From NCBI GenBank assembly GCA_035547915.1, contig DASZTS010000023.1, positions 62,001 through 126,000 of the forward strand: a stretch of DNA of 64,000 bases. Reading direction: 5' to 3'. This document shows positions 35,701 to 42,562 of this stretch, in pieces. Numbering within the stretch: position 1 is the stretch's first letter; every line of letters begins with the position of its first letter. The notes under the pieces were generated by a model, which had not been told where the DNA came from, did no database searches, and worked only from the letters and a program-made list of their open reading frames with translations. The translations under genes and the position numbers were made by a program. The stretch is from DASSFG01 sp035547915. Lineage in GTDB: Bacteria > Planctomycetota > Planctomycetia > Pirellulales > JAICIG01.

Positions 35701-36321
35701 TCCAGAACCCGTACCGCTGCCCGATCCAGAGCCGCTACCGGAGCCTGACCCCGTGCCTGAGTCCGAACCACTCCCAGTTCCAGATCCGGAGCCTGAACCG
35801 CTTCCCGAACCCGATCCACTACCGGAGCCGGAACCTGATTCCGTGCCACTGCCTGAGCCCGAACCGCTACCGCTCCCCGAATTGGAGCCGCTGCCCGAGC
35901 CCGTGCCGCTCCCGCTGCCCGTTCCGGTGCCGGAGGCGTTCGCCAGGGCGGTATGTACGCCGCTGCCGGAGCCCGATGAAACGTTCTTCGTTACCGCGAA
36001 ATCTTCGACGGTATCCTGATTCGGCGTACCGCTGTCGGTAGGCTCTCCGGTAAAGAGCGGGGCCACCTGACCGTACACATTCTGGTCATCGCCGGCGACC
36101 TGCGAGATCGGGTCGGCACTCAAGAGAGCGCGTCCTTCCAGGCTCTGATACTTCACTCCATGGTAGGGCAACCACGGAAAGCGCCGCGCACGCGGGGCCG
36201 CCATCGTTTCTTTGCCGCGCGAGCTGGGCACGTAGAAACGCGTGACCGCCCGCCAATAGGCGTTCTTCACGCTCTGGAACCAACTTTGTACGCGTGCCCA
36301 GTGTCGAAACGGCTTTTGCAT
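32779..36321 (-). CDS. giant secreted-type Gly-Ser/Thr repeat protein with LEPR-XLL-like motif and DUF4214 repeats
   Basis: The 1180-residue product has four parts. A basic N-terminus is followed by LEGRALLSADP at about residues 56-66, a variant of the LEPR-XLL motif found near the N-terminus of large planctomycete surface proteins. An acidic linker follows. Residues about 130-925 are almost pure Gly-Ser dipeptides with Thr substituted at intervals. Residues about 940-1110 are DUF4214 repeats (FVLNLYRELLGRDPETAGYN, ALYRDLFGRSPDTTGAAGW), a helical module common in secreted proteins. The start at 36321 is tentative; the frame extends to 36441. The repeat part is probably an extended, flexible spacer at the cell surface. 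GC-rich tandem repeats of this kind are prone to assembly collapse, so the exact length is uncertain. Confidence 0.8.
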   Translation of the reverse strand: MQKPFRHWARVQSWFQSVKNAYWRAVTRFYVPSSRGKETMAAPRARRFPWLPYHGVKYQSLEGRALLSADPISQVAGDDQNVYGQVAPLFTGEPTDSGTPNQDTVEDFAVTKNVSSGSGSGVHTALANASGTGTGSGSGTGSGSGSNSGSGSGSGSGSGTESGSGSGSGSGSGSGSGSGSGTGSGSDSGTGSGSGSGSGSGSGTGSGSGSGSGSGSGTGSGSGSGSGSGTGSGSGSGSGSGSGTGSGSGSGSGSGSGSGSGTGSGSGSGSGTGSGSGSGSGSGSGSGTGTGSGSGSGSGSGTGSGSGSGSGSGSGTGSGSGSGSGSGSGSGSGSGTGSGSGSGSGSGTGSGSGSGSGSGTGSGSGSGSGSGSGTGSGSGTGSGSGSGTGSGSGSGSGTGSGSGSSSGSGSGTGSGSGSGSGSGSGSGSGTGTGSGSGSGSGSGTGSGSGSGSGSGSGTGSGSGSGSGSGSGSGSGSGTGSGSGSGSGSGTGSGSGSGSGSGTGSGSGSGSGSGTGSGSGTGSGSGSGTGSGSGSGSGTGSGSGSSSGSGSGTGSGSGSGSGSGSGSGSGTGTGSGSGSGSGTGSGSGSSSGSGSGTGSGSGSGSGSGSGSGSGSGTGSGSGSGSGTGSGSGSGSGSGSGTGSGSGSGSGSGSGTGSGSGTGSGSGSGSGSGTGSGSGSGSGSGSGTGSGSGSGSGSGSSTGSGSGSGSGSGTGTGSGSGSGSGTGSGSGSGSGSGSGTGSGSGSGSGTGSGSGTGSGSGSGSGSGSGTGSGSGSGTGSGSGSGSGSGSGSGSGSGTGSGSGSGSGSGTGSGSGSGSGSGSGSGTGSGSGSGSGSGSGTGSGSGSGSGSGSGSGSGSGSGSGSGSGTGSGSGSSSGSGSGSGSGSGSSSGSGSGSGSGSGSGTGSGSGSGTSSGTGSGSGSATGSGITPTGGGRVAGQPGDGSVQTFVLNLYRELLGRDPETAGYNFWVNYTLSHGDRGAVAQFFLASPEYRTHFVTSLYTNFLHRSPDAAGLAAYTNLLAINRDELQLVSIMVGSQEYFVLNGNSNASFVNALYRDLFGRSPDTTGAAGWLNLLNQGLSRSQVALDFLLSPEGLNKMVNANWESLSTPTPNAAPGTAQTGSYALATITGNGYGNLFFQGKYTQSEVTTFLNQLTSLEQNQSSDQDAIVSLLASEQYLQNT
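33540..35935 (-). repeat. coding Gly-Ser tandem repeat array with higher-order units
   Basis: About 2.4 kb of 6-base units encoding Gly-Ser or Gly-Thr. Larger units are superimposed: near-identical blocks beginning with the plus-strand word ACCACTGCCGCTACCTGT start at about 34387, 34801 and 35227. The offsets are 414 and 426 bases, both multiples of 6, so frame and dipeptide phase are kept. Confidence 0.85.
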
Positions 36322-36736
36322 GGTCGGACCGGACGATTTGTTTGCGGGACCCGAAGTAATTGGCGCGCAGGCAAAACAACATGACGTGCGGAAAATCGAA
36401 CCGCCGCCGAGGTAGGCGACAGCATCCGCATCGCGCGTCATGAAGCGGCCACATGGCCGCCTGCGAACCGGAGCGAGAGTTCGCCCGAGAGTAACGTCAC
36501 CGCCGACCGTGGCCTCTCAACGTTCCAACGTTGTGACGTTCCGTGTATCGTATCCGTCCGTACGGTTTTTACAAGCATTTGGCGCGACAGGTCTGAAAAA
36601 GTTTGACACGGATGCTACGCGAACTGCGTTCGACCCGGCCGGGGCAATTGCGCAAGCCGTGGCAGAGCCTTGACCATGTCACGTAACAGCCGATATAGTA
36701 ACGCATTACGCCTCTTTTCGGCCGACCTTCGTTCCC
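36322..36736. other. divergent intergenic region, 415 bases
   Basis: The region lies between the minus-strand repeat protein and the plus-strand YrdC-like fusion. It contains an inverted repeat CAACGT-TCCA-ACGTTG (36518-36533) followed by another ACGTT, a possible operator. No convincing -35/-10 pair was found, and no gene is seen. Confidence 0.35.
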
Positions 36737-37864
36737 ATGCCTCCCGTTGTCATTGATCTGCGCAGCGCCGATGATTCGCGCGATGTGGTGCATCGCGCCG
36801 TGCAGGCGTTGGCCGAGGGTCAGCTCGTCGCCTTGCCGACGGAAACCGTGTACTGTTTGGCCGCGAGCGCTCTGAGTCAAGCGGCGGTGCAACGGGTCGC
36901 CGCCTTCGCCGCGGCCGATCCGCACGCGTTGACGCTGGCGATCAAGAGTCCCGACGAGGCGCTCGATTACGCCCCCTATCTCGGTCCGCTGGGACAGAGA
37001 TTGTCGCGCCGTTGTTGGCCCGGTCCGGTGACGATGATCGTCGAGGACCGACACCCCGACAGCCTGCTACGACAGTTCGACCGGCAGGTGCAACAGGCAC
37101 TCGTGCAAGAAGGTCACGTGGGCTTGCGGGTGCCGGGCCACCAAGTCGTGCTCGACGTGCTTCGGCTGCTCGCCGGGCCGGTGGTCATCGCCGCCGTCCG
37201 GCGCGACGGTGCCGATCATGTGACGGCGCAGCAGATGATCGAGTCCTTTGGCGACGAGTTACAGCTCGTGTTGGACGACGGCCGGAGCCGTTTCGGCCAG
37301 CCCTGCAGTATCGTCAAGGTGCGCGAGCGTGATTTCGACGTCGTCGAGGTGGGCGTCGTTTCGGCACAAACCCTGAAGCGACTGGCAAGCATGATCGTTC
37401 TCTTCGTCTGTACCGGCAACACCTGCCGCAGCCCCATGGCTGAGGGCCTCTTTCGGCATGTGCTCGCGGAGAAGCTCGGTTGTGCACCGGCGGATCTGGA
37501 AGACCGTGGGGCCATCGTGATGTCGGCCGGCATCGCCGCCATGCTCGGAGGCCGCGCCGCGAACGAAGCCGTCAATGTGTTGGCGCCGCTCGGCATCGAT
37601 CTGACCGGGCACGAAAGCCAGCCGCTGACCGAACAACTCGTCCGCCATGCCGATCTGATTCTCGCCATGACCCGTTCGCACCGGCAGGCCATCCTGGCGG
37701 AGTGGCCGACCGCCGCCGAGCGCGTCAAGCTGCTGAGCCACGACGGCGCCGACGTTCCCGATCCGGTCGGCGGCCCGGCCGAACTCTACGAGCGCTGCCT
37801 CGCCCAGATGAGGCCCGACGTAGAACGCTGGGGCCAATGGACGGCCGATCAGATCAAGCCTTGA
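36737..37864 (+). CDS. fusion of a YrdC/Sua5-like domain and a low-molecular-weight protein phosphatase
   Basis: The 375-residue protein joins two families. Residues 1-215 follow the YrdC/Sua5 fold (ALPTETVYCLAA, CWPGPVTMIV, VGLRVPGHQVV), but the K-x-R motif after the first helix reads AAADP and the S-x-N motif is absent, so tRNA threonylcarbamoyladenosine chemistry is doubtful. Residues 219-375 form a complete LMW phosphatase: CTGNTCRSP with nucleophile Cys225 and the general-acid region DPVGGP. In Bacillus, separate ywlC (Sua5) and ywlE (arginine phosphatase) genes stand near an rpiB-like gene, the same order as here. The phosphatase substrate may be phosphotyrosine or phosphoarginine. Confidence 0.85.
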   Translation: MPPVVIDLRSADDSRDVVHRAVQALAEGQLVALPTETVYCLAASALSQAAVQRVAAFAAADPHALTLAIKSPDEALDYAPYLGPLGQRLSRRCWPGPVTMIVEDRHPDSLLRQFDRQVQQALVQEGHVGLRVPGHQVVLDVLRLLAGPVVIAAVRRDGADHVTAQQMIESFGDELQLVLDDGRSRFGQPCSIVKVRERDFDVVEVGVVSAQTLKRLASMIVLFVCTGNTCRSPMAEGLFRHVLAEKLGCAPADLEDRGAIVMSAGIAAMLGGRAANEAVNVLAPLGIDLTGHESQPLTEQLVRHADLILAMTRSHRQAILAEWPTAAERVKLLSHDGADVPDPVGGPAELYERCLAQMRPDVERWGQWTADQIKP

Positions 37865-37899
37865 ATCCACGCGCGGAAGACACCCGAGGAAAACCGGCC

Positions 37900-38343
37900 A
37901 TGCGAATCGCGATCGGCAGCGACCATCGTGGTTATGCCGTCAAGCAAAAACTGATCGACCTGCTCGGACGACTCGGGCAGGAGGTGACCGATGTCGGCGC
38001 CTACAGTCCCGAAAGCGTCGATTATCCCGACGTTGCCCGCATCGTGGGCGACAAGGTCAGCCGCGGCGAAGTCGACCGGGGCATTTTGATCTGCGGCACC
38101 GGCATCGGCATGTCGATCGTTGCCAATAAGTTTTCCGGGGTGCGCGCGGCGCCGTGCCACGATGACCTATCGGCCGAGATGAGCCGACGCCATAACGACC
38201 TGAACGTCCTCTGCCTCTCGGCCGACATGCTGGGAGAGAAGCTGATCGATCGCATGGTCGAAATCTGGCTGAAGACCGAGTTCGAAGGTGGCCGACACGC
38301 TCGGCGCGTCGAAAAGATCTCGAAGCTCGAGAAACCCTGCTGA
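37900..38343 (+). CDS. rpiB: ribose-5-phosphate isomerase B
   Basis: The 147-residue protein shows the full RpiB/LacAB signature: IGSDHRGYAVKQKL at the N-terminus, DVGAYSPESVDYPD, the active-site Cys in LICGTGIGMSI, and HNDLNVLCL. It interconverts ribulose-5-phosphate and ribose-5-phosphate in the pentose phosphate pathway. GAGGA at 37886-37890 precedes the ATG at 37900. It lies 35 bases after the fusion gene and 3 bases before the esterase gene, so it sits inside an operon. Confidence 0.95.
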   Translation: MRIAIGSDHRGYAVKQKLIDLLGRLGQEVTDVGAYSPESVDYPDVARIVGDKVSRGEVDRGILICGTGIGMSIVANKFSGVRAAPCHDDLSAEMSRRHNDLNVLCLSADMLGEKLIDRMVEIWLKTEFEGGRHARRVEKISKLEKPC

Positions 38344-38346
38344 CCG

Positions 38347-39288
38347 ATGCCTCTCGATCCTCAAGCCAAACGCCTATTCGAACTGGCCGCGGCGGCGGGC
38401 GGCACGCCGATGCACCTTCAGACGCCGAGCGAGGCGCGCGCCGCCATGCTCGCGCAGACGGCCGCCTTGGGGCCGCCCGAGACGGTCGCGTCGATCGAAA
38501 ATCGCTCGATCCCCGGCCCTGAGCAGACGATCGCCATTCGCATCTATACCCCACAGACGGCCTCGCACGTCGCGCGTCCGCTTGGTTGCCTGGTGTTCTT
38601 TCACGGCGGCGGTTGGGTGATCGGTAGCATCGATACCCACGATGGCCTCTGCCGCACGATTGCCAACGCTGTCGGCTGCGTGGTGGTGTCGGTCGAATAT
38701 CGTCTGGCGCCGGAGCATCCGTTTCCGGCGGCCGTCGAAGATGCCTATGCCGCGGTGTGCTGGGTCGTCGAAAATGCGGAGTCGCTGGGTATCGCACGCG
38801 AGCGCATCGCCGTGGGCGGCGATAGTGCCGGTGGCAATCTGGCCGCCGTGGCCGCGCTGATGGCGCGCGACCGCCAGGGGCCACGACTCGTCCGGCAAGT
38901 CCTGCTCTACCCGATCACCGATCACGATCTGAACACATCTTCGTATCGCGACTTTGCCGAAGGACCCATGCTGACGCGCGACGCGATGGCCTGGTTCTTC
39001 AAGCACTACATTCCCGAGGGGAGTTTGCCGGACCATCCCTACATCTCGCCGTTGCGCGCCCAGCTTCACGATCTGCCGCCCGCGTTGGTCATCACGGCCG
39101 AATGTGATCCGCTGTGCGACGAGGGGAACGCTTATGCGCGTCGGCTCGAATCCGCCGGCGTCGCCGTGCAGTTCACCTGTTATCCGGGCATGATCCACGG
39201 CTTCGTTCGACGGCACAAGTTGCTCACGGCTGGCAGGCAGGCCTTGGAAGAGATTGCCACCGTGCTCCGCTCCGATTTGAACTCCTAG
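38347..39288 (+). CDS. alpha/beta-hydrolase, hormone-sensitive-lipase (HSL) family esterase
   Basis: The 313-residue cytosolic protein has the HSL oxyanion motif HGGG at residues 86-89 and the nucleophile elbow GDSAGG with Ser160. The acid/His part is visible in ITAECDPLCDEG and GMIHGF, completing the Ser-Asp-His triad. There is no signal peptide. HSL-family members act on short or medium acyl esters. Three bases separate it from rpiB, so the two are translationally coupled, although their functions appear unrelated. Confidence 0.92.
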   Translation: MPLDPQAKRLFELAAAAGGTPMHLQTPSEARAAMLAQTAALGPPETVASIENRSIPGPEQTIAIRIYTPQTASHVARPLGCLVFFHGGGWVIGSIDTHDGLCRTIANAVGCVVVSVEYRLAPEHPFPAAVEDAYAAVCWVVENAESLGIARERIAVGGDSAGGNLAAVAALMARDRQGPRLVRQVLLYPITDHDLNTSSYRDFAEGPMLTRDAMAWFFKHYIPEGSLPDHPYISPLRAQLHDLPPALVITAECDPLCDEGNAYARRLESAGVAVQFTCYPGMIHGFVRRHKLLTAGRQALEEIATVLRSDLNS

Positions 39289-39313
39289 CTTGGGCTAAGA
39301 GCCTACGACTCCC

Positions 39314-40093
39314 ATGACCGTCCTCGATCGTTTTCGCCTCGATGGCCGACGGTTCTTCATCACGGGTGGGTCTCGGGGATTGGGGCGCGCGATGGCCCTC
39401 GCGTTGGCCGAAGCCGGCGCCGATGGCATTCTCGTCGGCCGCGACGTCGCTAGCCTGGAGCAGACCGCCGCAGATATACGATCGCTCGGCCGCGCTGCTG
39501 CAACTATCGTGGCCGATGTTGGGCGGCCCGAGGAGTGCGAGAAGGTCTGCCGGCGAGCGCTGGACGTTCACGGACCGATCGACATCTTGGTCAATAACGT
39601 CGGCGGCCGGCGCGTGCCGACGGCGACCATCGACCTGTCGATCGCAACGTGGCACGAACTGCTCGACCTGAATCTCACCAGCACGTTCGTTTGCACGAAG
39701 GTGTTGGGCAAGCCGATGCTCGAACGGCGGCAGGGACGCGTGATCAACATCGCCTCCATCTCCGGCATGGTCGCCAATCGCGGTATCGGCGGCCGTAGCT
39801 ATGAAACGGCCAAGGCGGCCGTCATCCAATTCACGCGGGCCACCGCCGTCGATTGGGCGCCCTTCGGTGTGACGGTCAACGCCATCTGTCCGGGCGGCTT
39901 TATGACCGAGCCGAACGTGCGGTGGGCGCACGAGCGGCCGGACGTGATCGAGGCGTTCAAGAAGGAGATTCCCGCGGGCGATTTCGGCCAGCCCGAGGAC
40001 CTCGGCCCCTTGGCCGTCTACCTGGCCAGCGACGCCTCGCGTTATATGACCGGTGCCGCGCTGGTGATCGACGGCGGTTATACGCTCTTGTGA
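39314..40093 (+). CDS. short-chain dehydrogenase/reductase (SDR)
   Basis: The 259-residue protein is a classical SDR: cofactor motif TGGSRGLG at residues 17-24, NNVGG, active-site YxxxK at Tyr163-Lys167 (SYETAKAAV), and the C-terminal PGGFMTEPN and DGGYTLL segments. Size and motifs fit sugar or polyol dehydrogenases related to gluconate 5-dehydrogenase or glucose 1-dehydrogenase; the substrate is open. It lies 25 bases after the esterase gene and is probably the last gene of that operon. Confidence 0.93.
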   Translation: MTVLDRFRLDGRRFFITGGSRGLGRAMALALAEAGADGILVGRDVASLEQTAADIRSLGRAAATIVADVGRPEECEKVCRRALDVHGPIDILVNNVGGRRVPTATIDLSIATWHELLDLNLTSTFVCTKVLGKPMLERRQGRVINIASISGMVANRGIGGRSYETAKAAVIQFTRATAVDWAPFGVTVNAICPGGFMTEPNVRWAHERPDVIEAFKKEIPAGDFGQPEDLGPLAVYLASDASRYMTGAALVIDGGYTLL

Positions 40094-40143
40094 GCCGGCG
40101 CCGTTTGCACAGGGTCACATATAACCATCGCCGTCCACCGGCG

Positions 40144-41781
40144 TCAGCCGCCGGCCAAGTCGCGAGCCTTCTTCACCAGTTCGATGAATTCCGTGCGGTA
40201 GCCGTTTTCATCGGTACCACGGCTGGCCTGGGCCAGCTCCTGCACGGCCGCCAGCGTCAACTCGCCTTTGTGCGGGCTGTCGCGCAGCATCATCCCAAAA
40301 CCAGCCACCGCCGCGGCGAAGCGGAAATCCTCACTGGCCTGACCATAGGTGACCGCGCCGTCATTCACCACGTATTCGATCGGACTGCTTTCGTCACCGT
40401 CGGGCTGCTTGTAGCGGAGCTTGAGTGTCAGCAACTCGCCGCTCGCCGCCTCGTTCGTTGCTTCGCCCGTGCGCTGGTATTTGAGGTCGTCTACGTTGCC
40501 CGTGGCAACCGCTTCTTCCCCGGCGGGCACCAGTTCGTAAAAGGCCGTTACGGTGTGCCCGGCGCCGATCTCGCCGGCGTCCTTCTTGTCGTCCTTGAAA
40601 TCCTCCGCGCGGAGGAGCCGGTTTTCGTAGCCGATCAATCGATATGCGGAAACCTGGCGAGGGTTGAATTCGAGCTGCAACTTGACGTCTTTGGCGATCG
40701 TGACCAGCGTGCCACCGAGCTGCTCGACCAGTACCTTGCGGGCTTCGTGGAAGGTGTCGATGTAGGCATAGTTGCCGTTGCCGCGATCGGCCAGCTTTTC
40801 CATCGTCGAATCTTGCAGATTGCCGGTGCCGAAACCGAGCACGCTCAGAAACACGCCGCTCTTGGCCTCCTTTTCGATCAACCGAGTCAGCGAACCTTGG
40901 TCGGTGACTCCCACGTTGAAGTCGCCGTCGGTGCAGAGGATGACGCGATTGGTGCCGCCCTGGACGAAAGTTTCTCGCGCCACACGGTAGGCAAGTTGGA
41001 TTCCCTCACCGCCGTTGGTCGAGCCGCCGGCCTCGAGCTGGTCGAGTGCGCTCAGAATGGTCTTTTTGAAGACTCCTGATGTCGAGGGGAGCGCCAACCC
41101 CGACGATCCGGCGTAGACGACGATCGCCACACGGTCGTTCTCGCCCAGCTTGTCGACGAGCAGTTGCAGGGCGCTTTTCAGCAGCGGCAACTTGGTCGGC
41201 TCGTTCATCGAGCCCGAGACGTCGACCAAGAACACCAAGTTGCTGGCCGGCCGATTGTCGAGATCGATCTCACGCCCCTTGAGCGCGACCCGCAGCAGCC
41301 GGTGCTTCGCTTGCCACGGACAACCCGCCACTTCGGTATACACCGCGAACGGCCGATCGTCGCTGGGCGGGGCATCGCGATATTTAAAATAATTAACGAG
41401 TTCTTCGATGCGCACCGCATCCTGCGGCGGCAGGGAACCGTTTTGAAGGAACCGCCGCACGTTGGCGTACGACGCCGTGTCGACGTCGATCGAGAAGGTC
41501 GACAGCGGATTGTGGCGGACATCGAGAAACGGGTTCTCGTCGATGCGGTCGTACGATTCGGTATTAAAGCCGTCCGCCGCGACGACGGCGGGTGCCTCGT
41601 CTGCCGGAGCCGGCATTTCACCGACAGGCAACGCCGCTGGCGTGCGGGTGGCCGATGCCTGGTTCGCCGGTGCGAACTTTTGTGAATCAGAACATCCCGG
41701 TAATGAAGCCAGCATCACGATGGTTGTTAGAAGGAACACGCAGAATCGCTGCTGGCCGGCAATGAAGCGCCTGGCAGACAT
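40144..41781 (-). CDS. lipoprotein with von Willebrand factor A domain (YfbK-like)
   Basis: The 545-residue protein has a lipobox (MLASLPGC) after a hydrophobic signal, then a Ser/Ala/Pro linker, a YfbK-type N-terminal domain (NPLSTFSIDVDTASYANVRRFL), and a VWA domain with the metal site DVSGSM. A YfbK-like C-terminal domain follows (FNPRQVSAYRLIGYENRLL). GGGAGA 7 bases upstream supports the ATG at 41781 over the longer frame. VWA domains bind protein ligands via a divalent cation; the partner is unknown. It is convergent with the SDR gene. Confidence 0.92.
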   Translation of the reverse strand: MSARRFIAGQQRFCVFLLTTIVMLASLPGCSDSQKFAPANQASATRTPAALPVGEMPAPADEAPAVVAADGFNTESYDRIDENPFLDVRHNPLSTFSIDVDTASYANVRRFLQNGSLPPQDAVRIEELVNYFKYRDAPPSDDRPFAVYTEVAGCPWQAKHRLLRVALKGREIDLDNRPASNLVFLVDVSGSMNEPTKLPLLKSALQLLVDKLGENDRVAIVVYAGSSGLALPSTSGVFKKTILSALDQLEAGGSTNGGEGIQLAYRVARETFVQGGTNRVILCTDGDFNVGVTDQGSLTRLIEKEAKSGVFLSVLGFGTGNLQDSTMEKLADRGNGNYAYIDTFHEARKVLVEQLGGTLVTIAKDVKLQLEFNPRQVSAYRLIGYENRLLRAEDFKDDKKDAGEIGAGHTVTAFYELVPAGEEAVATGNVDDLKYQRTGEATNEAASGELLTLKLRYKQPDGDESSPIEYVVNDGAVTYGQASEDFRFAAAVAGFGMMLRDSPHKGELTLAAVQELAQASRGTDENGYRTEFIELVKKARDLAGG

Positions 41782-41911
41782 GGCAAGTCTCCCGACAGGA
41801 TGATGGGCTATCAGAAGAGATGCCCGAAGTCGCGAAAAAATTCCCTGCACGGCGAGAAATATTTCCGCCGATCCGTGGACGGTTGGCCTGATCTTCCGCC
41901 GCCGCGCCGAT

Positions 41912-42553
41912 TTACTCTTTTGCGCGGATTTCCAAAAGCACGCTCTCAGAATCCGTGCCGGGCAACGGCCAAGTCTCGATCTTGCGCAGATCGAGGCGCT
42001 TCAACAGGTTCTTTTCGCGTGCCTCGTGTCGTTCCGAAACCCAGTTCGGACCCTTGATCGCCAGCAGCCGATCGAACGCGCCCCAGCGGTCGGTGAGCCA
42101 TGTCAAAAGCTTAGCCAGCGGCGCCACGGCACGGGCTACCAACGTGTCGAAGGTTCGCTCCGCCAGCACGTCCTCCGCGCGCTGGTGATAGACGGCCAGC
42201 GGCAGTCCAAGCTCGGCGACGATTTGTTCAACCACGCGGGCCTTCTTGGCCACGGACTCACTGAGCGTGACTTCCAGAGCGGGCCGGCAGATGCCCAATA
42301 AGATGCCCGGCACCCCGCCCCCCGTACCCACGTCGAGGATGCGCTCCCCGTCGGCCAAGTGGTGTGATAGCGTGAGCGAATCGACCAGGTCGCGGCTGAC
42401 GAACTTTTCGTAGTCGGTATGACGCGTCAGGTTGAGCTTCTCGTTCCACTCCCAGAGCAAGCGGCAGTAGCGATCGAGCAGATCGATGTGTTCCATCGGA
42501 AGCTCGATGCCGTGACGCCCGAGCGCCGCAGCCAACGACTCGTCCTCAGTCAT
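41912..42553 (-). CDS. rsmG: 16S rRNA (guanine527-N7)-methyltransferase
   Basis: RsmG (GidB) methylates G527 of 16S rRNA with S-adenosylmethionine. The 213-residue protein shows NLTRHTDYEKFVSRDLVDSL and the SAM-binding ILDVGTGGGVPGI, then RAEDVLAERTFDTLVARAVAPL and the conserved KGPNW. It is the third gene of a minus-strand operon after the histidine kinase and the response regulator, starting 9 bases after the regulator's stop. In most bacteria rsmG follows mnmG; the present neighbours are unusual. Confidence 0.95.
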   Translation of the reverse strand: MTEDESLAAALGRHGIELPMEHIDLLDRYCRLLWEWNEKLNLTRHTDYEKFVSRDLVDSLTLSHHLADGERILDVGTGGGVPGILLGICRPALEVTLSESVAKKARVVEQIVAELGLPLAVYHQRAEDVLAERTFDTLVARAVAPLAKLLTWLTDRWGAFDRLLAIKGPNWVSERHEAREKNLLKRLDLRKIETWPLPGTDSESVLLEIRAKE

Positions 42554-42562
42554 GCGTCCGCC

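Noticed and set aside
33540..35935. Possible CRISPR array because of many short regular repeats
   Set aside because: The unit is 6 bases of coding Gly-Ser, with no spacer-repeat alternation of 25-40 bases and no cas genes nearby.
33536..36019. 827-residue plus-strand open frame rich in Pro, Glu, Asp and Leu, and long frames of 816 and 768 residues in other registers over the same DNA
   Set aside because: They are mirror images of the Gly-Ser repeat array on the minus strand; any stop-free 6-base repeat gives long open frames in several registers. Only the minus-strand frame carries real flanking domains (LEPR-like motif, DUF4214).
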